Assembly (NCBI GenBank): GCA_025602905.1
Contig: JAHLKI010000014.1
Coordinates: 434,001-498,000 of the forward strand
Reading direction: 5' to 3'
Length of the DNA stretch: 64,000 nt
Source of the DNA: Phlyctochytrium arcticum
Taxonomy: Eukaryota; Chytridiomycota; Chytridiomycetes; Chytridiales; Chytridiaceae
Each line of letters opens with the position of its first letter. The stretch's first letter is position 1. Positions 10,352 through 23,599 of this stretch are shown in pieces. A model generated the notes under the pieces. The model was given only the letters and a program-made list of their open reading frames with translations. It was not told where the DNA came from and did not search any database. A program made the position numbers and the translations under genes.

Positions 10352-13087
10352 TTATGCCTTGGCCAACCCACCCAACACAGTCCCCAAGACGCCGCCCACC
10401 TTGCGTTCAATCTCACGTTCAGCCGCGAGGCAGACTCGCTTGCGAATTAAAGGTCCGATAAGAGGACCAAACATTCCGTGAAGCGAAAATTTAGCATTAC
10501 GTTGTGGGATGATGGCCCGGCACTGGAGGAGGGGAGGTTGAGACGACGTTGGAGGTGAATAGAACAGCGCGAATGACATTCCAGGTCCTCCAAGCTATGT
10601 ATAATGATTAGAATTGGCTTTCCTCCAAGTCGAACTGCGACTTACCATGCCATCCACGGAACCACTCCAATTCCAGGGTATCTTCGGCATCCTGATTGTA
10701 GGAGTGCCCTTCTTTTTGTTTTTTGCATTCTTCTCCGTTGCTGCTGCAGGACGGACAAGCACGCGCACGGAATCAAAATTGAACTGCATGCCGTGAACTT
10801 TGACGTCAATCTCCATCCGTCCTTTGCTCGAGCCCAATACGGGCGCAAATTGTGGGTCTCGTCGCCAGCGCAGCCCACAGTGAATATCGTCCGGTAGGAT
10901 ATTAGCCATTGAAATAACGATAGGGTCCAAAAGCTGAATTTCGAGCCCGTTCGAGTAGATGGTAAAAGGGGGTATGGGAATATACTGGTAGCGAATAAAG
11001 AGCTGTGGAATGAGAACGCGTCGGACATCTTGATGAAGTTTGGTAATGTGATGGTGGCGGGATGACCATGTTCTAAAATGGTATGTTAGTCAAAATATCT
11101 GCGCCTTGAATAATAAAATAAACCAACCCTTTGCCTAGGACCGCTGTCCACAATCTGTCAATCCACATTGCAACTTCTTTCCGGGTTTCATCTTTACGAA
11201 GTCCAGTTACTATTCGATGCATTTCACGGGCAAACTCCTTGCCATCCGGATCATCCATTATTTGGCGCACAGCATTTACAATTGGGCGGGAATCATGTAC
11301 ACTTTGAGGGTTGGGGGAAAGGGCAGGTGAGGATACGGAATCTACATCGATGGTCGTGCGGATAGCAGTGGATAGCGAAGGGAATGCCGGCGATTCGCGG
11401 AGACGAGCAGCGATGCTCAAAAGATGGTCCCATGGCGTATTTGTAACACGTTCTGCTAGAAGCTGTCGAGTCATGATTAATGATTAGATTATCAAAATAG
11501 AAGAAACCCCCCAAATGGACCTACTTTGTAGTTTTCCGCGGCCCGCCGAAGATCCTTGTCCACTTCTGCGCTGCGCATTTTCTCCAATTGCACTTTTCGT
11601 CGCCGCACATGCCGTTCCCCAAATTTGACCAGACCTGCAACCGGCTCCCGAAACTTGCGATGGCCGCGAATTTCAGCTACTACATCATGCAGCTTTGTAT
11701 CTAGCTCAGTATCATCAAGGCTGGTCCGATTAGACTTGAAAATGGCAGTAAGCGAAAGTATGGAGCGATTTGATCTCTTGGACCGTTCCGAGCGGGTGGA
11801 CCGTCGTGAAATGATTGTAGATGGGACAGAATCAAGGTTGGACTCTTTTCTGGCAGATCCTGATCCTTCGGCTGCGGCAGCAATAACTTGGGATGTGTCT
11901 AATGAGAGAGGAGGGACTTGCAGCCTTTGCTTTTGTTGAGGTTTGGTTTTCTTGTTGGGACTAGTGTTGGCCGAAGAATTTACGAGAGTTGACACTTCAG
12001 ATTGAAGATCACCGTAATGAGGGTTCTTTTCCAAAGTGGCAGGTGCCTCATAAAACACTTCGTCTTCGTCCTCGACATCCTCTTCTTCTACATACTCTTC
12101 TTCCGCACTTTCGAATATAGGTGACGGGACTTTTAATGTAGCGGAACTGTCCATATTCTGGGGGTGGGGGCCCTCGTCATCTGACGTGGCCGTACTACTA
12201 TTGGAAGACAGGTCTCCTGTTCGGAAGCGCCGTTGTTCTGCGGCGCCAGTATTGACGATTTCAGCAATACATGATTGAAAAACATCGCCCAAATCCAGCA
12301 CAAGCGAACGGAAATGTGCGCTAGTGATCATTAGCGTTACCAGTGCCCGCAAATGCTGTAATACTGCGCATATTTAGCCAGAGTCAACATAAACATAAAC
12401 AAAACCAAGTAAGTTACCTTCTGCATTGCTTCCAATCTCCCCAGCAAAGCCGAGATCGGCTTTACTCCCCCTGCGCCTGCTAATAAAGTTCTTGCGCTTA
12501 CTCCACTGATGTTTTATCCACTCTCGTTTTGATTCAATTTGGCCCGAAATGACACTGGTTGGTCGATGTGTGAACCTCGGGAAACTGCCCCTGAGGGAAT
12601 CATGGCTAGGACGTGCCCGTACAAAGGAAGAATCAGAGGGTCGGCCAGAGTTGCATGCGCCGGCCGAGGCACAACCGGCAGCAGTAGCGGCGGCAGCTTC
12701 CATTTCGGCTTGCAAATCATCCAAATAAATATCCTTGGCGATGCATTTCGTAGTCTCGAAGCAGGCTTTAACCACATCATCCCGATTCTTTTCCGTCAAA
12801 TATTTCCGTAAAGCAATCAACAACCCCCGCAGTTCCCCTACTGCCCGCTTTCCTTCTGCGCTGAGTCCCTCGGGCGTTTCCGCTAATGTTGCCAGCAGCC
12901 GCGCAAGGAGCCCATCAACCTCTACAAAGGGCGGCAGAGTCCGGCTCCGATACATTTGCAGGAACGTCTCCAGGGGTCCCCATGTTTGTGCTGCCAAAAG
13001 ATGCCGGTCCTGGGTTGGTGGTAAAGTCTGGTCCCGCACCTGGTAGCGCTTCATGGACCGTCGTCGTCGTCGAGGTGGCGAGCTCAT
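10352..13087 (-). CDS. HAM1-like family protein
   Basis: Five exons (minus): 13087-12418, 12363-11525, 11462-11128, 11072-10646, 10594-10352, all GT-AG and phase-consistent, encode 837 residues. The ATG at 13087 gives MSSPPRRRRRSMKRYQ. The N-terminal half is helical (LLARLLATLAETPEGLSAEG, FETTKCIAKDIYLDDL) and continues through LVLDLGDVFQSCIAEIV, a Ser/Glu-rich linker and RQIMDDPDGKEFAREMHRI. The C-terminal half has YSNGLEIQLLDPIVISMANI, GRMEIDVKVHGMQFNFDSV, and a Gly-rich end (GMFGPLIGPLIRKRV...GGVLGTVLGGLAKA). This layout fits the fungal HAM1-like family with separate N- and C-terminal domains (Pfam names HAM1_N and HAM1_C, from memory). The biochemical role of the family is not well defined. 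It is unrelated to the yeast HAM1 nucleotide pyrophosphatase. Confidence 0.75.
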
Positions 13088-13720
13088 TTTTTGGTTGTAT
13101 TGCGCTGGTGATATTTTGCGAATCAAACCGGCGGCCTGGAGAAAGTAACAAGGTGCTGGTCAATGTTAATGGCCATGTCCATGTCTTTTTTCCATCGGGA
13201 CTAATGACCCTCGCAATTTTTGCCTTCTACCAGAGCGGACGTCACGACCCGCATTCGCGCCGCACGCCGTTTTTCGAAATTTGGAATTTATGAGGTTCCA
13301 TTCTGGGATGTACATCAAACAAAGTAGGAAGACCCAACGAAAAAGAATACCAAAAAGATTTCGTTGTATTGTTGCAACAGTTCCAAAAAAACATGACTTT
13401 CATGTCAAACAAAAAAAAACGGGGAAAAACAAAACATTTTAAACGTGCAGGCCAAAAAAAAAAGAACAATTTGAAGCGAAGGGCGCGGAAACACGCCTTC
13501 CGTGGAATAAAATAGGGGAATGATGATGGTATGTGCGGGGGGGATATTAGGACGTTGTTCCTGTGAATGAACCGCCAAAGCTGTGATTTTTTTTTGCGTG
13601 TGTGGATTTTGAAAGATGGAAGCATCAGGTATGGCGACAGAGAGAGCGGGAGGGTACTTGCAGCAGCAGCAGTAGCAGCAGGATAGCTGGAATATCGCAG
13701 TTTGGTGGGCCCCGGCTGTA
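13088..13720. other. Intergenic, A/T homopolymer-rich; 3' region of the KH-SAM gene
   Basis: No independent gene seen. The sequence has several runs of 8-10 A or T (for example 13410-13418, 13455-13463, 13588-13595). The minus-strand ORF at 13242-13625 consists largely of aromatic and basic codons from these runs and is not credible. The left part is the promoter side of the HAM1-like gene. Confidence 0.5.
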
Positions 13721-13879
13721 TTATGTACAGGAAGTGGACGCGTGGTTGGGCGGACGTCCGGTATCTTGAGTTGAAACGGGAATCAAAGCCAAAAAAAACG
13801 GAATCCTTTTACATGCCTGAGATATAAATATGAATAAACGGCATTCATCAAAGCGAGAAATAAAATATGCGTGACTTAC

Positions 13880-14481
13880 CAAATCCACTTCTTCCTCCAG
13901 CCGGTCCACCACCTGCCGCTGTAGTACCTGACGACGGCGTCGATGTGGATGGATCAGATGGACCGCCGTAGCCTGCAGCCATGGGAGTCAGACGTCCTCC
14001 ACCAACCGGAGATGGGGATTGCGTAGGTGACGCTCTATGATGAAACTGGGATTGGAAATGTTGCGGAGAGGAGGATGACGATGGGAAGGGATGCGATGAA
14101 TGTGGTGGCAAGTGATGGGGGTGAGAGAAATGGAGAGGTTGATGATGGGGAAGCAAAGTCGGTGAACCCTGGGCCGCGACAGCGGCGTAGGCAGATGTAA
14201 CGGATGATCGCGCCGAATGCTGCGGGGAGTTTGAAGAGTCTGGCCGACGGACAACCGCCGGCTGCGGGGTATGGCGAGACTGTGTGGGGTTTTGTGCTTG
14301 TTGTGACTGCTGCTGATGCTGATCGTGTTGCTGGTGATGCTGATGCTGCTGCTGTTGCTGCTGAAGGAATTGTGGATGATGATGATGATGTGATGACTGT
14401 GGATGTTGCTGATGAAGTGGGTGTTGCTGTTGCATGGAGAAAGGATGCTGTTGAGATTGCTGGGAAAAATGCTGCTGCTGA

Positions 14482-14513
<32 letters not shown>

Positions 14514-17500
14514 CAAATGCCCACCTACCGGAGACAACTGCTTGGGTGGTGCGACCTCCTTACATTCCCGAATCGCATTCAGTATCTTTTTCCGACTCCC
14601 AAACGCTTTGACACCAATTTCCTTCAAGTCCGAGTCCTGCAATAATAACAGTGTGGGGAAATCAACTTCTTGCTCCACAAAGATTGAGACGTAGTTATCC
14701 AAATCGAGAGACTCGAGGAGCAACTGGATTTGCAAAAAGTCTTTGGGATTATGAAGTTCCATCTCAAACAACTGGGCGATCAGATCAGGAGTAAACTCGG
14801 GGTGCTCGAGGTCAGTGTCAGATGACCGTCCGCCTGTTGCTGCCGACGAGGATGACCCAGTCGCCTCCCCGCCCAAATTCGACGGCCCACGCGCCATGGC
14901 TTCTCGTTTTTTGGTCTTTTCATCCAAAACTCCCATGGACCGGGAAAGTTTGAGCCCACAAAACTTATCGCTTGGGACACGGAGCGGAGGTTCAGCGCGC
15001 TCTGGAGCATCAATAGGAGAGAGCATACCGGCAAATCCCTTTAGTAGCTCTGCATCCTGGCTAGGATCCTCAAGGTCGTTGCCAGTATCAATAGGAATCG
15101 GTCTAAAGTCTGGACGTCGTGTATACGATCCTGATGCGCCTGCGGCTGCCCATCGATCTTGCATAGGTGGGGCGGCTTGTTGTTGCTGCTGCTGATGTTG
15201 TTGCTGTTGCTGCTGCTGGAGGTGCTGCAAATGGGGTGGAAGTGCGTGTGATGGATTGTACGAAGCCGAGGAAAGAGATGTAGCAGCCAAGGTAGCAGCG
15301 AGAAGGTTGGACGACTGTAGCATCTCATCGTGTACATCGGATCGGGAGCGCTTGATATGTGTGTCCGGGCTGCCTCGACCACTCATGCCAGGACTTCCGG
15401 GATTAGGAGGTTGATAGCTTATATCCTCAAACAATTGTCGCAGATTAGGACTGGAATGAGCAAATTTGGAGTTTGTCATCCCGCCGCCAGAACTAGAACC
15501 GCCCTCGCCAGGATTAACCCCACCACTCGCAACAATTCTTGCCAAACCTTCTGGGAAAAAGCCTGCATAAGCCATTGCGGGCGCCGATGCTTCTGCTCCT
15601 CCTCCTGCGGTGGTGACGCTAGCCAAAAGTTTTGATGGAAAGTGTTGAAAGGAATCATAGCTTCGCTGGGGCTGCAGATTGGCATAACTACCCGAGCGTG
15701 GCATTCCGGGCTGTCGATGCACGGGAACCTGCTTGGCGGCAAGATATTCCAGAGCCAAAGCCTTGGCCTGTTCCAACGCCCCACTATTGTTGCGATGATA
15801 GTAAAACATGAAGGAGCAGTCGGCTGGACCTTCCTCAGGTGCAGGCATGTAGACATAAAGATCGATACCCAGCTCGTGAGATAGTCTACCAATCAGACCT
15901 TGAATCTCAGGTGATCTAATGGCGTAAAATGCGGCGGGAGAACCAGGAACAGAGAGCTCGTGCAGGTGGGGAGCCAAATCTTGCAATCTCTGCCGGGCAA
16001 TCTGTACTTGCGGTTCCGGTCCTGTGACTATTACATCGTCTGTTCCAGACTCCTTTTCCGGGAATTCTACGTCGACCTTGGCAACCTTGACAATATCCTG
16101 CAAATAGCAAGCCCGAGGACCCACCACCAAGCGATGAAGTTGTCTTGGAATGCTCACGGCCATGGTAACCTGCTGCTTTTCGCCCAGCGTCGTCAACTCC
16201 ATGATGCTTTCCTTTAGCAGCCCGAGATTGGCATGATTTTTGGCCGGTGTTCGCGCAATCACATTATCCATGTTTTCGAAATACCCTCCGAGCTGAGCAA
16301 ATTCTTCGGCATTGGAAAACTTGACATAGACCGCATACTTTTTCATGATGCGCTGAATATTCTTTCCCGCCACACCAATAATGCGTTTATGGAATGCCTC
16401 GGGCACATAGAATGAGGTCTCAGCGGGAAGTTCATCCTCCAGAAGAGTCAGACCCTCAATGGCTTTGACAGGGAACCCGTTAAAAAGATCAATCAGCATG
16501 TTGTACTCATTGTGATTTTCCTGGAATGTAATCTTGCAGCCAGACTGTTTGATAATTTTGTTGATTTTTCCATTCTTTTTGCCATTGATAAAATCACGGT
16601 GTTCGAGGGCAAGCTCCAGCTGGATTTTGGTGTCGCGGATAAGCGACTTTACATTATCCAACTCTGCAACCAGTGTGTAGGCCTGTTTGACGGCAGCCTC
16701 GACCCCGTAAATCTCGAAATAGTGTTTTTGGAGCACAATTTCAGCGCGGGAAGATTGGGCGATTCGACCCAGCGCGCCCAAAAATTGTGCAACCCCCGGG
16801 GCTTTTGCCGCGGCAGCAACAGTTGGACCCGTAATGGGTGGATTGGCAAGTTGCAGGCCTGCCACGTAAAATTCGCAAACCATGTGCATGAGAGCGCGAC
16901 AGGTCCGTTCCAGGTATACCCGGTCGTCTCCAGTCACTGCTAAACTCGTTCCACCAGATCCAAGAACCGGAACAGATATATGTGTGGCATTGTCTTGCAT
17001 CATTTTTCGGAGCTGGTCTTTTCGGTTGACCAACATCCAATCGAGTTTACGAGGAAGGCAATTGATATGTTTGGTCATGACCATACTTGCCTGTACACAC
17101 AAATTATCAAGGTTAGTTCATCATTCTTTGCGGTACTGGAAACGCCAAGACATACCCGCTGAGCAGCCATATGAACTAAACGCTCTTTCGCTTGTGCAAC
17201 CCCAGCAGCTTGACCAGTAATCCAGATAGTCCACGAATATTTGTTCGCCAGCGGACCAATATTCTCGACGGATCCGGCCTCTGCCACAAACGGACTCGGC
17301 AGATATATATTGGTCAATGTATCATGCATAACTGTTTCGAGGATGCACCGTTTTCGGCCGGCTAGGAGAGGATGGAGCTTTGGATCGACTTCAACAGGTT
17401 CGCAATGTAAACCAGCCTTGATCATCATAGTAATAAGTATCGAATGAAGCAGAGACAGCTCATTTGTTAAACTCACCATTTCGTCCAAAAGTACCAAGCA

Positions 17501-18341
17501 CTGCATCCGCGCCAACTCTACTTTTTCCCATCGCCCCACAATCTCTATATCCATACTTTGCGTACTTGGCGCATTCATGGTCCCAGGTCCCACAGCTGCA
17601 CTGCTATTCCCGCCGCCATTGTTAAATTGGGACGTTCCTACGGGTGACGTGCCCGCAAGATTATTATTTGACGGGGTACTGTTGAGCCCTGGTGGTGGTC
17701 CTGATTGTTGCGATTGCGACTGTTGAACGGCCTCAAAATTTTGGCCAACACAGGTAATTTGAGTTTGAGTGCTCTGCATTAAAGCATCCAATTTGCGCTT
17801 TACGAGCGGCTTCATCTCGTCATTATCGTTAAGTAATATGCGACGGGTGGCCTTTATTGTAATCATTGTCTTGAAAAAATGTGATTTAGTATGTGTCCCT
17901 GTATGCACACAAAAATCCGCTAGTAAAGCATACCTGTGTTGGGATTCGCTTCAACAGGGCACCCCGGGCATCCAGCGCTCCGTTCAAGGGCCCTAGCACG
18001 TTGACACTCAAGCACACTTCACTTGGCCCGTGTCGACGATTTGTCGCACCATCAGATGGTGTAGAAAATGTGATGTGGCAGCCATACTGGGCGCCCACTT
18101 CATCGCAAAGACGACGAACTCGCTCATTGACTTTTGAGAGAACGTGGGGCAAGGAATTTGAAGCGTTCGATCCGGCCGACGCTGGTCCTGAAGAAGTACT
18201 ACTTTGCTGCTGCTGCTGCTGGGATGGATTTCCGGACCGGCTGCCGCTACTGGGTGATGCGGCATTAGAGTTGGTGCCTCCATCAAAGGATGTGATGGGG
18301 TACGGAAAAGAAATCGAGATTAATGGTGGTTGTGAATCCAT
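13880..18341 (-). CDS. Multi-KH RNA-binding protein with C-terminal SAM domain (Bicaudal-C-like)
   Basis: Exons (minus): 18341-17934, 17869-17477, 17416-17156, 17090-13880, then a further exon after the GTAAGT donor at 13879. More than 1,420 residues. KH-type repeats are spread along the protein; GxxG-like loops include GVAGKNIQRIMKKYAVYVKF, LAGRKRCILETVMHD and VVGPRACYLQDIVKV. A SAM domain follows (LLLESLDLDNYVSIFVEQEV...LKEIGVKAFGSRKKILNAI, about 14560-14740). Between and after these are Gln/His-rich and Ser/Pro-rich tracts (13990-14520, 15180-15230). KH repeats plus a C-terminal SAM match the metazoan Bicaudal-C plan, so mRNA binding and SAM-driven clustering in cytoplasmic granules is the expected role. 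The 60-nt intron 17417-17476 has no in-frame stop; splicing restores the continuous KH core LVLLDEM-AGLHCEPVEVDP. The last exon is not fixed; an acceptor at about 13650-13725 would give a short tail. Confidence 0.8.
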
Positions 18342-20403
18342 GATGATGTGTGTGATTTGGTTGGTATTAAGATGTGAATAAGAATGGACTTTGCGGAGTT
18401 TGAAAAACTCCCAATCTAGTGATTGTTGACAGCGGTCCTCGTCCACGAACTATGGCTGATCCGAGACTGCGTAGCGTATACGGTAGTCCTTTGCCGCCCG
18501 GCCCGTAACGACGTAATCGCGCACTGACCCACTCTTCCCGAAGGTGCCGTCCAGCAATCCGATATTTGACTGATGCACGCGATCGGTGGTATGGAGGAGA
18601 GACGCGACTCTAGTCAAGCGCGGCAACTCACAAAAGGAGAGCAATATTTGGTCCCACAAGCGCGGCAATTCACAATGGACGCAACTTTTTCGGTCCAACA
18701 AAAGTAAGAGTAAAAATATCTGGTGACTGGGGTCCCCGTAACTGCCGCCGATCCAAGGCCGTTACCGTATTTAACAATGCGGAGATGAGTGAGAACCTGT
18801 GGGCGTGTGACCCTAAGCTGATGATGGGGGCGTTCGCTGATTTGTTACTCAGGATGCCTTTGAATATATTTGTCGGATTATACCTATAAAGGGTAACGAT
18901 CCTGAGGGTGGTGCCAGGGTATGGATGGCCCAAGCTTTTTTTTCGTCACGAGAATCGCGCGACACTTTTTGTATAAAAGCTTGCTGTTGACAAAGGAAAG
19001 GAATTGGTATAGAAGTGGGCCCTTTATGGGAATGAGATGCAGTGTGGTGTCTGATTTGTCTTTTTTTTCCGGGGTAGAGACGCACTAGGTCACGGCTAAT
19101 CTGGCACGGTGCGAATGGTAACAGTAGTTGGTATCAAGTTGACGCGCATACACTATTATGTCTCTGCTCATTCCTTGATCATGCAGCGGAATGCTTTAGA
19201 GTCTGTATTCGTCGTCGTCGTCGTCGGGGGTCGAAGCGGAAAGGTTGTGGCAGCTTGCAGACAAGCTCTTTCCTGGGCGACTTGGCGGCGGCGGCGGGGG
19301 AACGCGGAGGCGGGGTTGCGTTGAACGATTGATCCTTTGGTAGCAGCCCTTTCTTGCAGGGAGCTGGATAGTGGTGGTTGGTGGTTTGGGGTCGGGAATA
19401 AAGTCAGAATTTCGAACTCCGACAGTGTTCCGGCTATAGTATCGATAATAAGGGCTAGCGGTCAGCAGGGCGGCAAATTTTTCCTGGCTGGCTTCTCCAC
19501 AATCAGACTCTTTCCAACTATTCCAATATCCTTCGTCGTCGTCGTCGCGGTCGTCGTGGTCGTCGTCGTCCTAGGTCTTGAGTAGTAGCGAGGGAAGGTA
19601 GTATCGTAACTCGAATGTCTAGCGGAGCTTCAAAAAAGTATATGGAGCTGGTAGTAGGAGTTGGTAAAGGGCGGGAACAATTGGCGGGCGGTTTGGCTGG
19701 CGGGAAAAAGTTACTGTGGCAAGGCGATTGCTGACTACGCAGCGGCGGTACGGTAGTAAATCCTTCGTCCAGCGGTTACCGAGGAGATCCACAGGATTTT
19801 GGCGCAATGGAAGTGTGCTGGAAAACAAAGAAATTGTTGGCGGAAGCCGAAATCCCAAGGGTTCGTTCGTGGCGGCGGAGCAGTCAGTTTGCGGCGCCGG
19901 CAACAAAAACCAGCTGACAACGAGATCTCACCAGACGCTTTTTTTCCCAATGGCATCTCACATTTTGTTTCATTGCATTACAACACTGCTGGCAGCCGTG
20001 AACATAGAGAGCCCTGAAAAGTTTACGGGCGGAAAAGGAACGACAAACGACGGCCGCTTGAAGCGACTTTGTGGCAATCTCGTCCTATACATTAGGGCTA
20101 TAGCAATGAGGAATCTAGCAGCAAAAGTGCCACAGATCTGAATGACCCATCTGGATCCCGTCAAAATGTCAAGTCTGTATCGTTACCTTTGCCGATGTTA
20201 TACTTTGGAAATTTGACAGAGGAAAAAAGCGTAAACAAACAAAAATCTGAAACATCACACTCATGATCACTGGAGACAGACTAAATTATTATAGGGAAAA
20301 GTACAAAAATATAAGGTCTCGCAATATATATGAAAGCGTATGTATGAGGGAAATGGGGCATCTCGAAACCAGCCGAGATGTTGGGCGGGCGGGACAGATT
20401 AAT
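18342..20403. other. Long intergenic region with GTC/CGT trinucleotide repeats
   Basis: Two kilobases without a convincing gene, between the KH-SAM start and the transporter stop. Short ORFs exist on both strands, but none has splice-consistent extension or a recognisable domain. Two GTC/CGT-type tracts lie at 19211-19226 and 19533-19571. The left part should contain the promoter of the KH-SAM gene. Confidence 0.5.
19533..19571. repeat. Imperfect CGT trinucleotide tract
   Basis: CGTCGTCGT-type units run with single interruptions over about 39 bp. A shorter perfect tract of the same unit lies at 19211-19226. Both are outside coding sequence. Confidence 0.8.
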
Positions 20404-21997
20404 CTACTTCTTGTATTCAGTCGCAGTGGAAGTCTCGTTGTCGTGGTGGGGACGGTCGCTGCGGTAGTGGCTCACAACAAACTGGGATGACTTGCGCATA
20501 GAGATGCCAGAGTCAAACAACATGTCGACCTCTTCCAGGGACAATCCCTTGGTCTCGGGCACAGCAAAGTAGACAAAGACACCACCCAACAGGATAAAGG
20601 CTGCCCAAAGGAATCCAATCTTGGGACCGAGGTTAAGCTTCTTGCGACCGACCAGGAAAGGTGTGACGAATCCGAGGAGCCAGTTGAAGAACCAGTTGGA
20701 AGCAATCGCAACGGCGACACCCTTGGATCGCAGACGAAGTGGGAAAATTTCGGAAGTAACGACAAAGGCACCAGGTCCCCATGAGGAAGCAAAGCCGTAA
20801 ATGAACAAACAGGTCGAGATGATGGTGACCATACCAGCCGTTTGATTGGCCTCAATGACATTGTCCTTGTCATCCAGCTTGGCGGGGAAGGCCGTACCGA
20901 CACATCCAACAACCATCATACCAACAAACATGATGGCGGAACCGAGAAGGAGCAACTTTCGACGACCAAGGCGCTCCATCAGATACAGAGCGGGAAGAGT
21001 TGACACGACGTTGACAACACCGGTGATGGTGGAAACAAGGTAGTTGTTGGTAAGACCAGCCGACTTGAAGAAAGTGGTTCCGTAGTAAAAGATAAAGTTG
21101 ACACCGGTCAATTGTTGGAACATTTGCAGCCAGATACCAATCTGAATGCGTTGGTTGGCCTTTCCTTTGAACAAGTCAAAGTACCCGGCCTCGCCAAGAG
21201 CTCCCTCCATTTCCAGGTTACGCTGCATCTTTGCGATTTCATTCACAATGGCGGGGTCGTCTCGCTTGGCGCCACGAAGACGACAGAGGGCTTTGATGGC
21301 CATCTCATTCTTGCCGAGTCGGAGGTGGTTACGGGGTGAGTCGGGTAACGCCAACATGCCGAATCCGAGGAATCCAGCAAAACCGAGTTGGAGGGCAATA
21401 GGGATCCGGTAGGAGGCGCGTCCCTCGTGGTCTTTGAGTGCTTGGTTGATGGCTTGCGCGGCGACGATACCGATGGTGATGGCGAGTTGGTAGCAGGAAA
21501 CCAGCGTTCCACGGAGTTCCTTGGGGGCGGCCTCGGCTTGGTACAGAGGGATGAGATCGGATAGGAGACCTACTCCCAACCCAGCAATGAGACGTCCAGG
21601 CAGCATCAACGACAGAGTATGGGCAAGAGTCTGAATAACACATCCAACGCTATGTGAAAAAAAACATGTGTTTTAGTTTCATGAATCCAAGATGAAATCG
21701 AAAATAAAAGCAAAACACTTACGCAAAGACAAAGGAAGACAAGATGATGGCCCATCGACGACCGGCCTTGTCGGCAATAATACCCGCAGAGAGCGATCCA
21801 AAGAATGTGCCAACGGACAAGATGGATACAAGGATAGCCGTGTCATTTTCCGAGACGGGTTCGTCATTTCCTGGTCCAAAGTCCTTTTTGAACTCGCGCA
21901 TGTCCAGCAGACCCGAGATGAGACCCGTGTCGTAGCCAAAGAGGAATCCTCCAAAGGAGACAAAGAGACAAATGAGAATGACATTAAAGTTGGTCAT
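20404..21997 (-). CDS. MFS sugar (hexose) transporter
   Basis: Two exons (minus): 21997-21723 and 21649-20404, joined by a GTAAGT...CATAG intron of 73 nt, encode 506 residues, the usual size for the fungal sugar porter family. Signatures in order: FGGFLFGYDTGLISGLL in TM1, DKAGRRWAI between TM2 and TM3, LPGRLIAGLGVGLLSDLIPL with YQAEAAPKELRG, PDSPRNHLRLGK in the central loop, QMFQQLTGVNFIFYYGTTFF in TM7, MERLGRRKLLLLGS, and VPETKGLSLEEVD at the C-terminus. These define a 12-TM proton-coupled or facilitative sugar transporter in the plasma membrane. Substrate cannot be fixed from sequence; the QQLTGVN helix is typical of hexose carriers. Confidence 0.93.
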
Positions 21998-23599
21998 CTT
22001 GACTTGATGTGAGATGAGGAGGTAGAATGAATGAGGTTTTGTATGTAGGTCGGAAATCAGTCGACGCGGCGACGAGGGTGTTGGGGTGTGGGGTAGAAAG
22101 AGTGTCCCCTCTGAGTTGATGTCCCGACTTTCAAAGTAGATGGTAAAATATAACTTTGGTTTCTCTCGAGGGAGGGATTCCACAATCAGAGCTCTTACTT
22201 ATACCAACTTTGGCGGGCTTTCCGGACAAAGAAGTCTCAAGATGATCTGACTATATGTGCTGGCACCATGCATCCAGCGGAGCCGCTGGGATTTTTCCTC
22301 TCCATTCCTAAATTTTGTTTTGTGGGGCGTCCCTAGTATTCTTCTACCTTACTCTGACCTGGTACAAGTACTGCTAAATGCCCGTTTTCGGACATGTACG
22401 AGTGTGGCCATTTTCATTGTTCTATGGCAGCATTTTGGTAGGTCCACTCCCGGTGAAACATTCCCAAGCATCCAAAATTATCTCACGGACTGGAAGGAAC
22501 AATCGAAAATGTTTACATGCCTCTGTGCATCACTGCATGCAGCTGTATCTGTGTGTAATGTGTGTTTCTGTGTAAAAAACATTCTTTCTGGACGACGAGC
22601 CTGTGCCATGTGGAATTGACCCAGAAATGTTTTTCTAATTTTCCCAAGTCTAATGGATAAAGTCCAGAGGCAAATAAAAAGGGAAGAGGCTCATCATCGT
22701 CGTCAAAGAGTTGCTCTAAAGTCAGGCGTGACATTTCCAAGCTCCAAGCTCTCGCGCTTTGAACGGGAGCATGAGACTGATGATCCCACCGCAGACCTGC
22801 CAAGGATCTCCAAGACGGTAAACGACCCCGTACATATATAAAACGGAAGGTAAATCGTTTACCCTATTACCACCTCAATGCGTTTGTATCATTACGAGGA
22901 ATACGAGCGAGAAGTCAATACCAAATCCTATGCGGCTGGTTTTGTAGCGGCCAAGACATCATCCCAAATTTGCATCATTTTTTTTCATCAAGGCAAGTAA
23001 TTTATATACTTTCCATTGTTTAGAAATCATCTCGGTATAGAAAATGACAAGAGAAGGTGAATCATGGCACGAGGTTTCCATTCATCCCATATTCTCAAGC
23101 GACACGAGTGGAAATCTTGTGGGGCTGGTTTAGAAACTCGAGCAATGGTCCTTGTTGATGGGATATCATACCAAACATATACTGTAAATGGTGGAGATCA
23201 ACGGGTCTTGAAAACCACATGGATGAGTACATCACGGATGCTACTTATTGCCACCAAACTGATGTATCATATTAACTGGAATGAAGGTGTAAAGATCCTA
23301 GAAAACGAAACGAAATGAAAACAAGGTTGGTACGCCGTAAAAAACCGGGAAAGCAGGACAAAAAACTATTGGAACATGCTGAATAATAGGAAAGGTAATG
23401 TGTCGGAAATAATATGGGGTGCGTATCGGGCGAAGTAAAATGCGTGTGGTTCGATCCAACAACGCGTCCTCCGCAAGAATATACGCACCCGGATTTCCAG
23501 AGAATTTCCCACCAATTGCTCGCCGTAACCTCCATTGGTACACACCCATTCATAGGGAGAAAAATCATGATATTACTATTAAATAAAAGTAGGTAACAG
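21998..23599. other. Intergenic, no gene seen
   Basis: No credible coding sequence. The left 200 bp is the promoter side of the sugar transporter. A string GGTTCGATCC at 23448-23457 looks like a tRNA B box, but no A box or stem pairing accompanies it. Short ORFs (for example 22257-22619, 23064-23318) have no supporting features. Confidence 0.5.

Noticed and set aside
13988..14524. Minus- and plus-strand ORFs rich in Ser/Ile/Asn or Leu/Ala over the Gln/His tract
   Set aside because: They are other-frame readings of the CAG/CAC repeats of the KH-SAM gene.
23448..23457. tRNA gene signalled by a GGTTCGATCC B-box-like string
   Set aside because: No T-stem pairing around it and no A box or acceptor stem at the right distance upstream.
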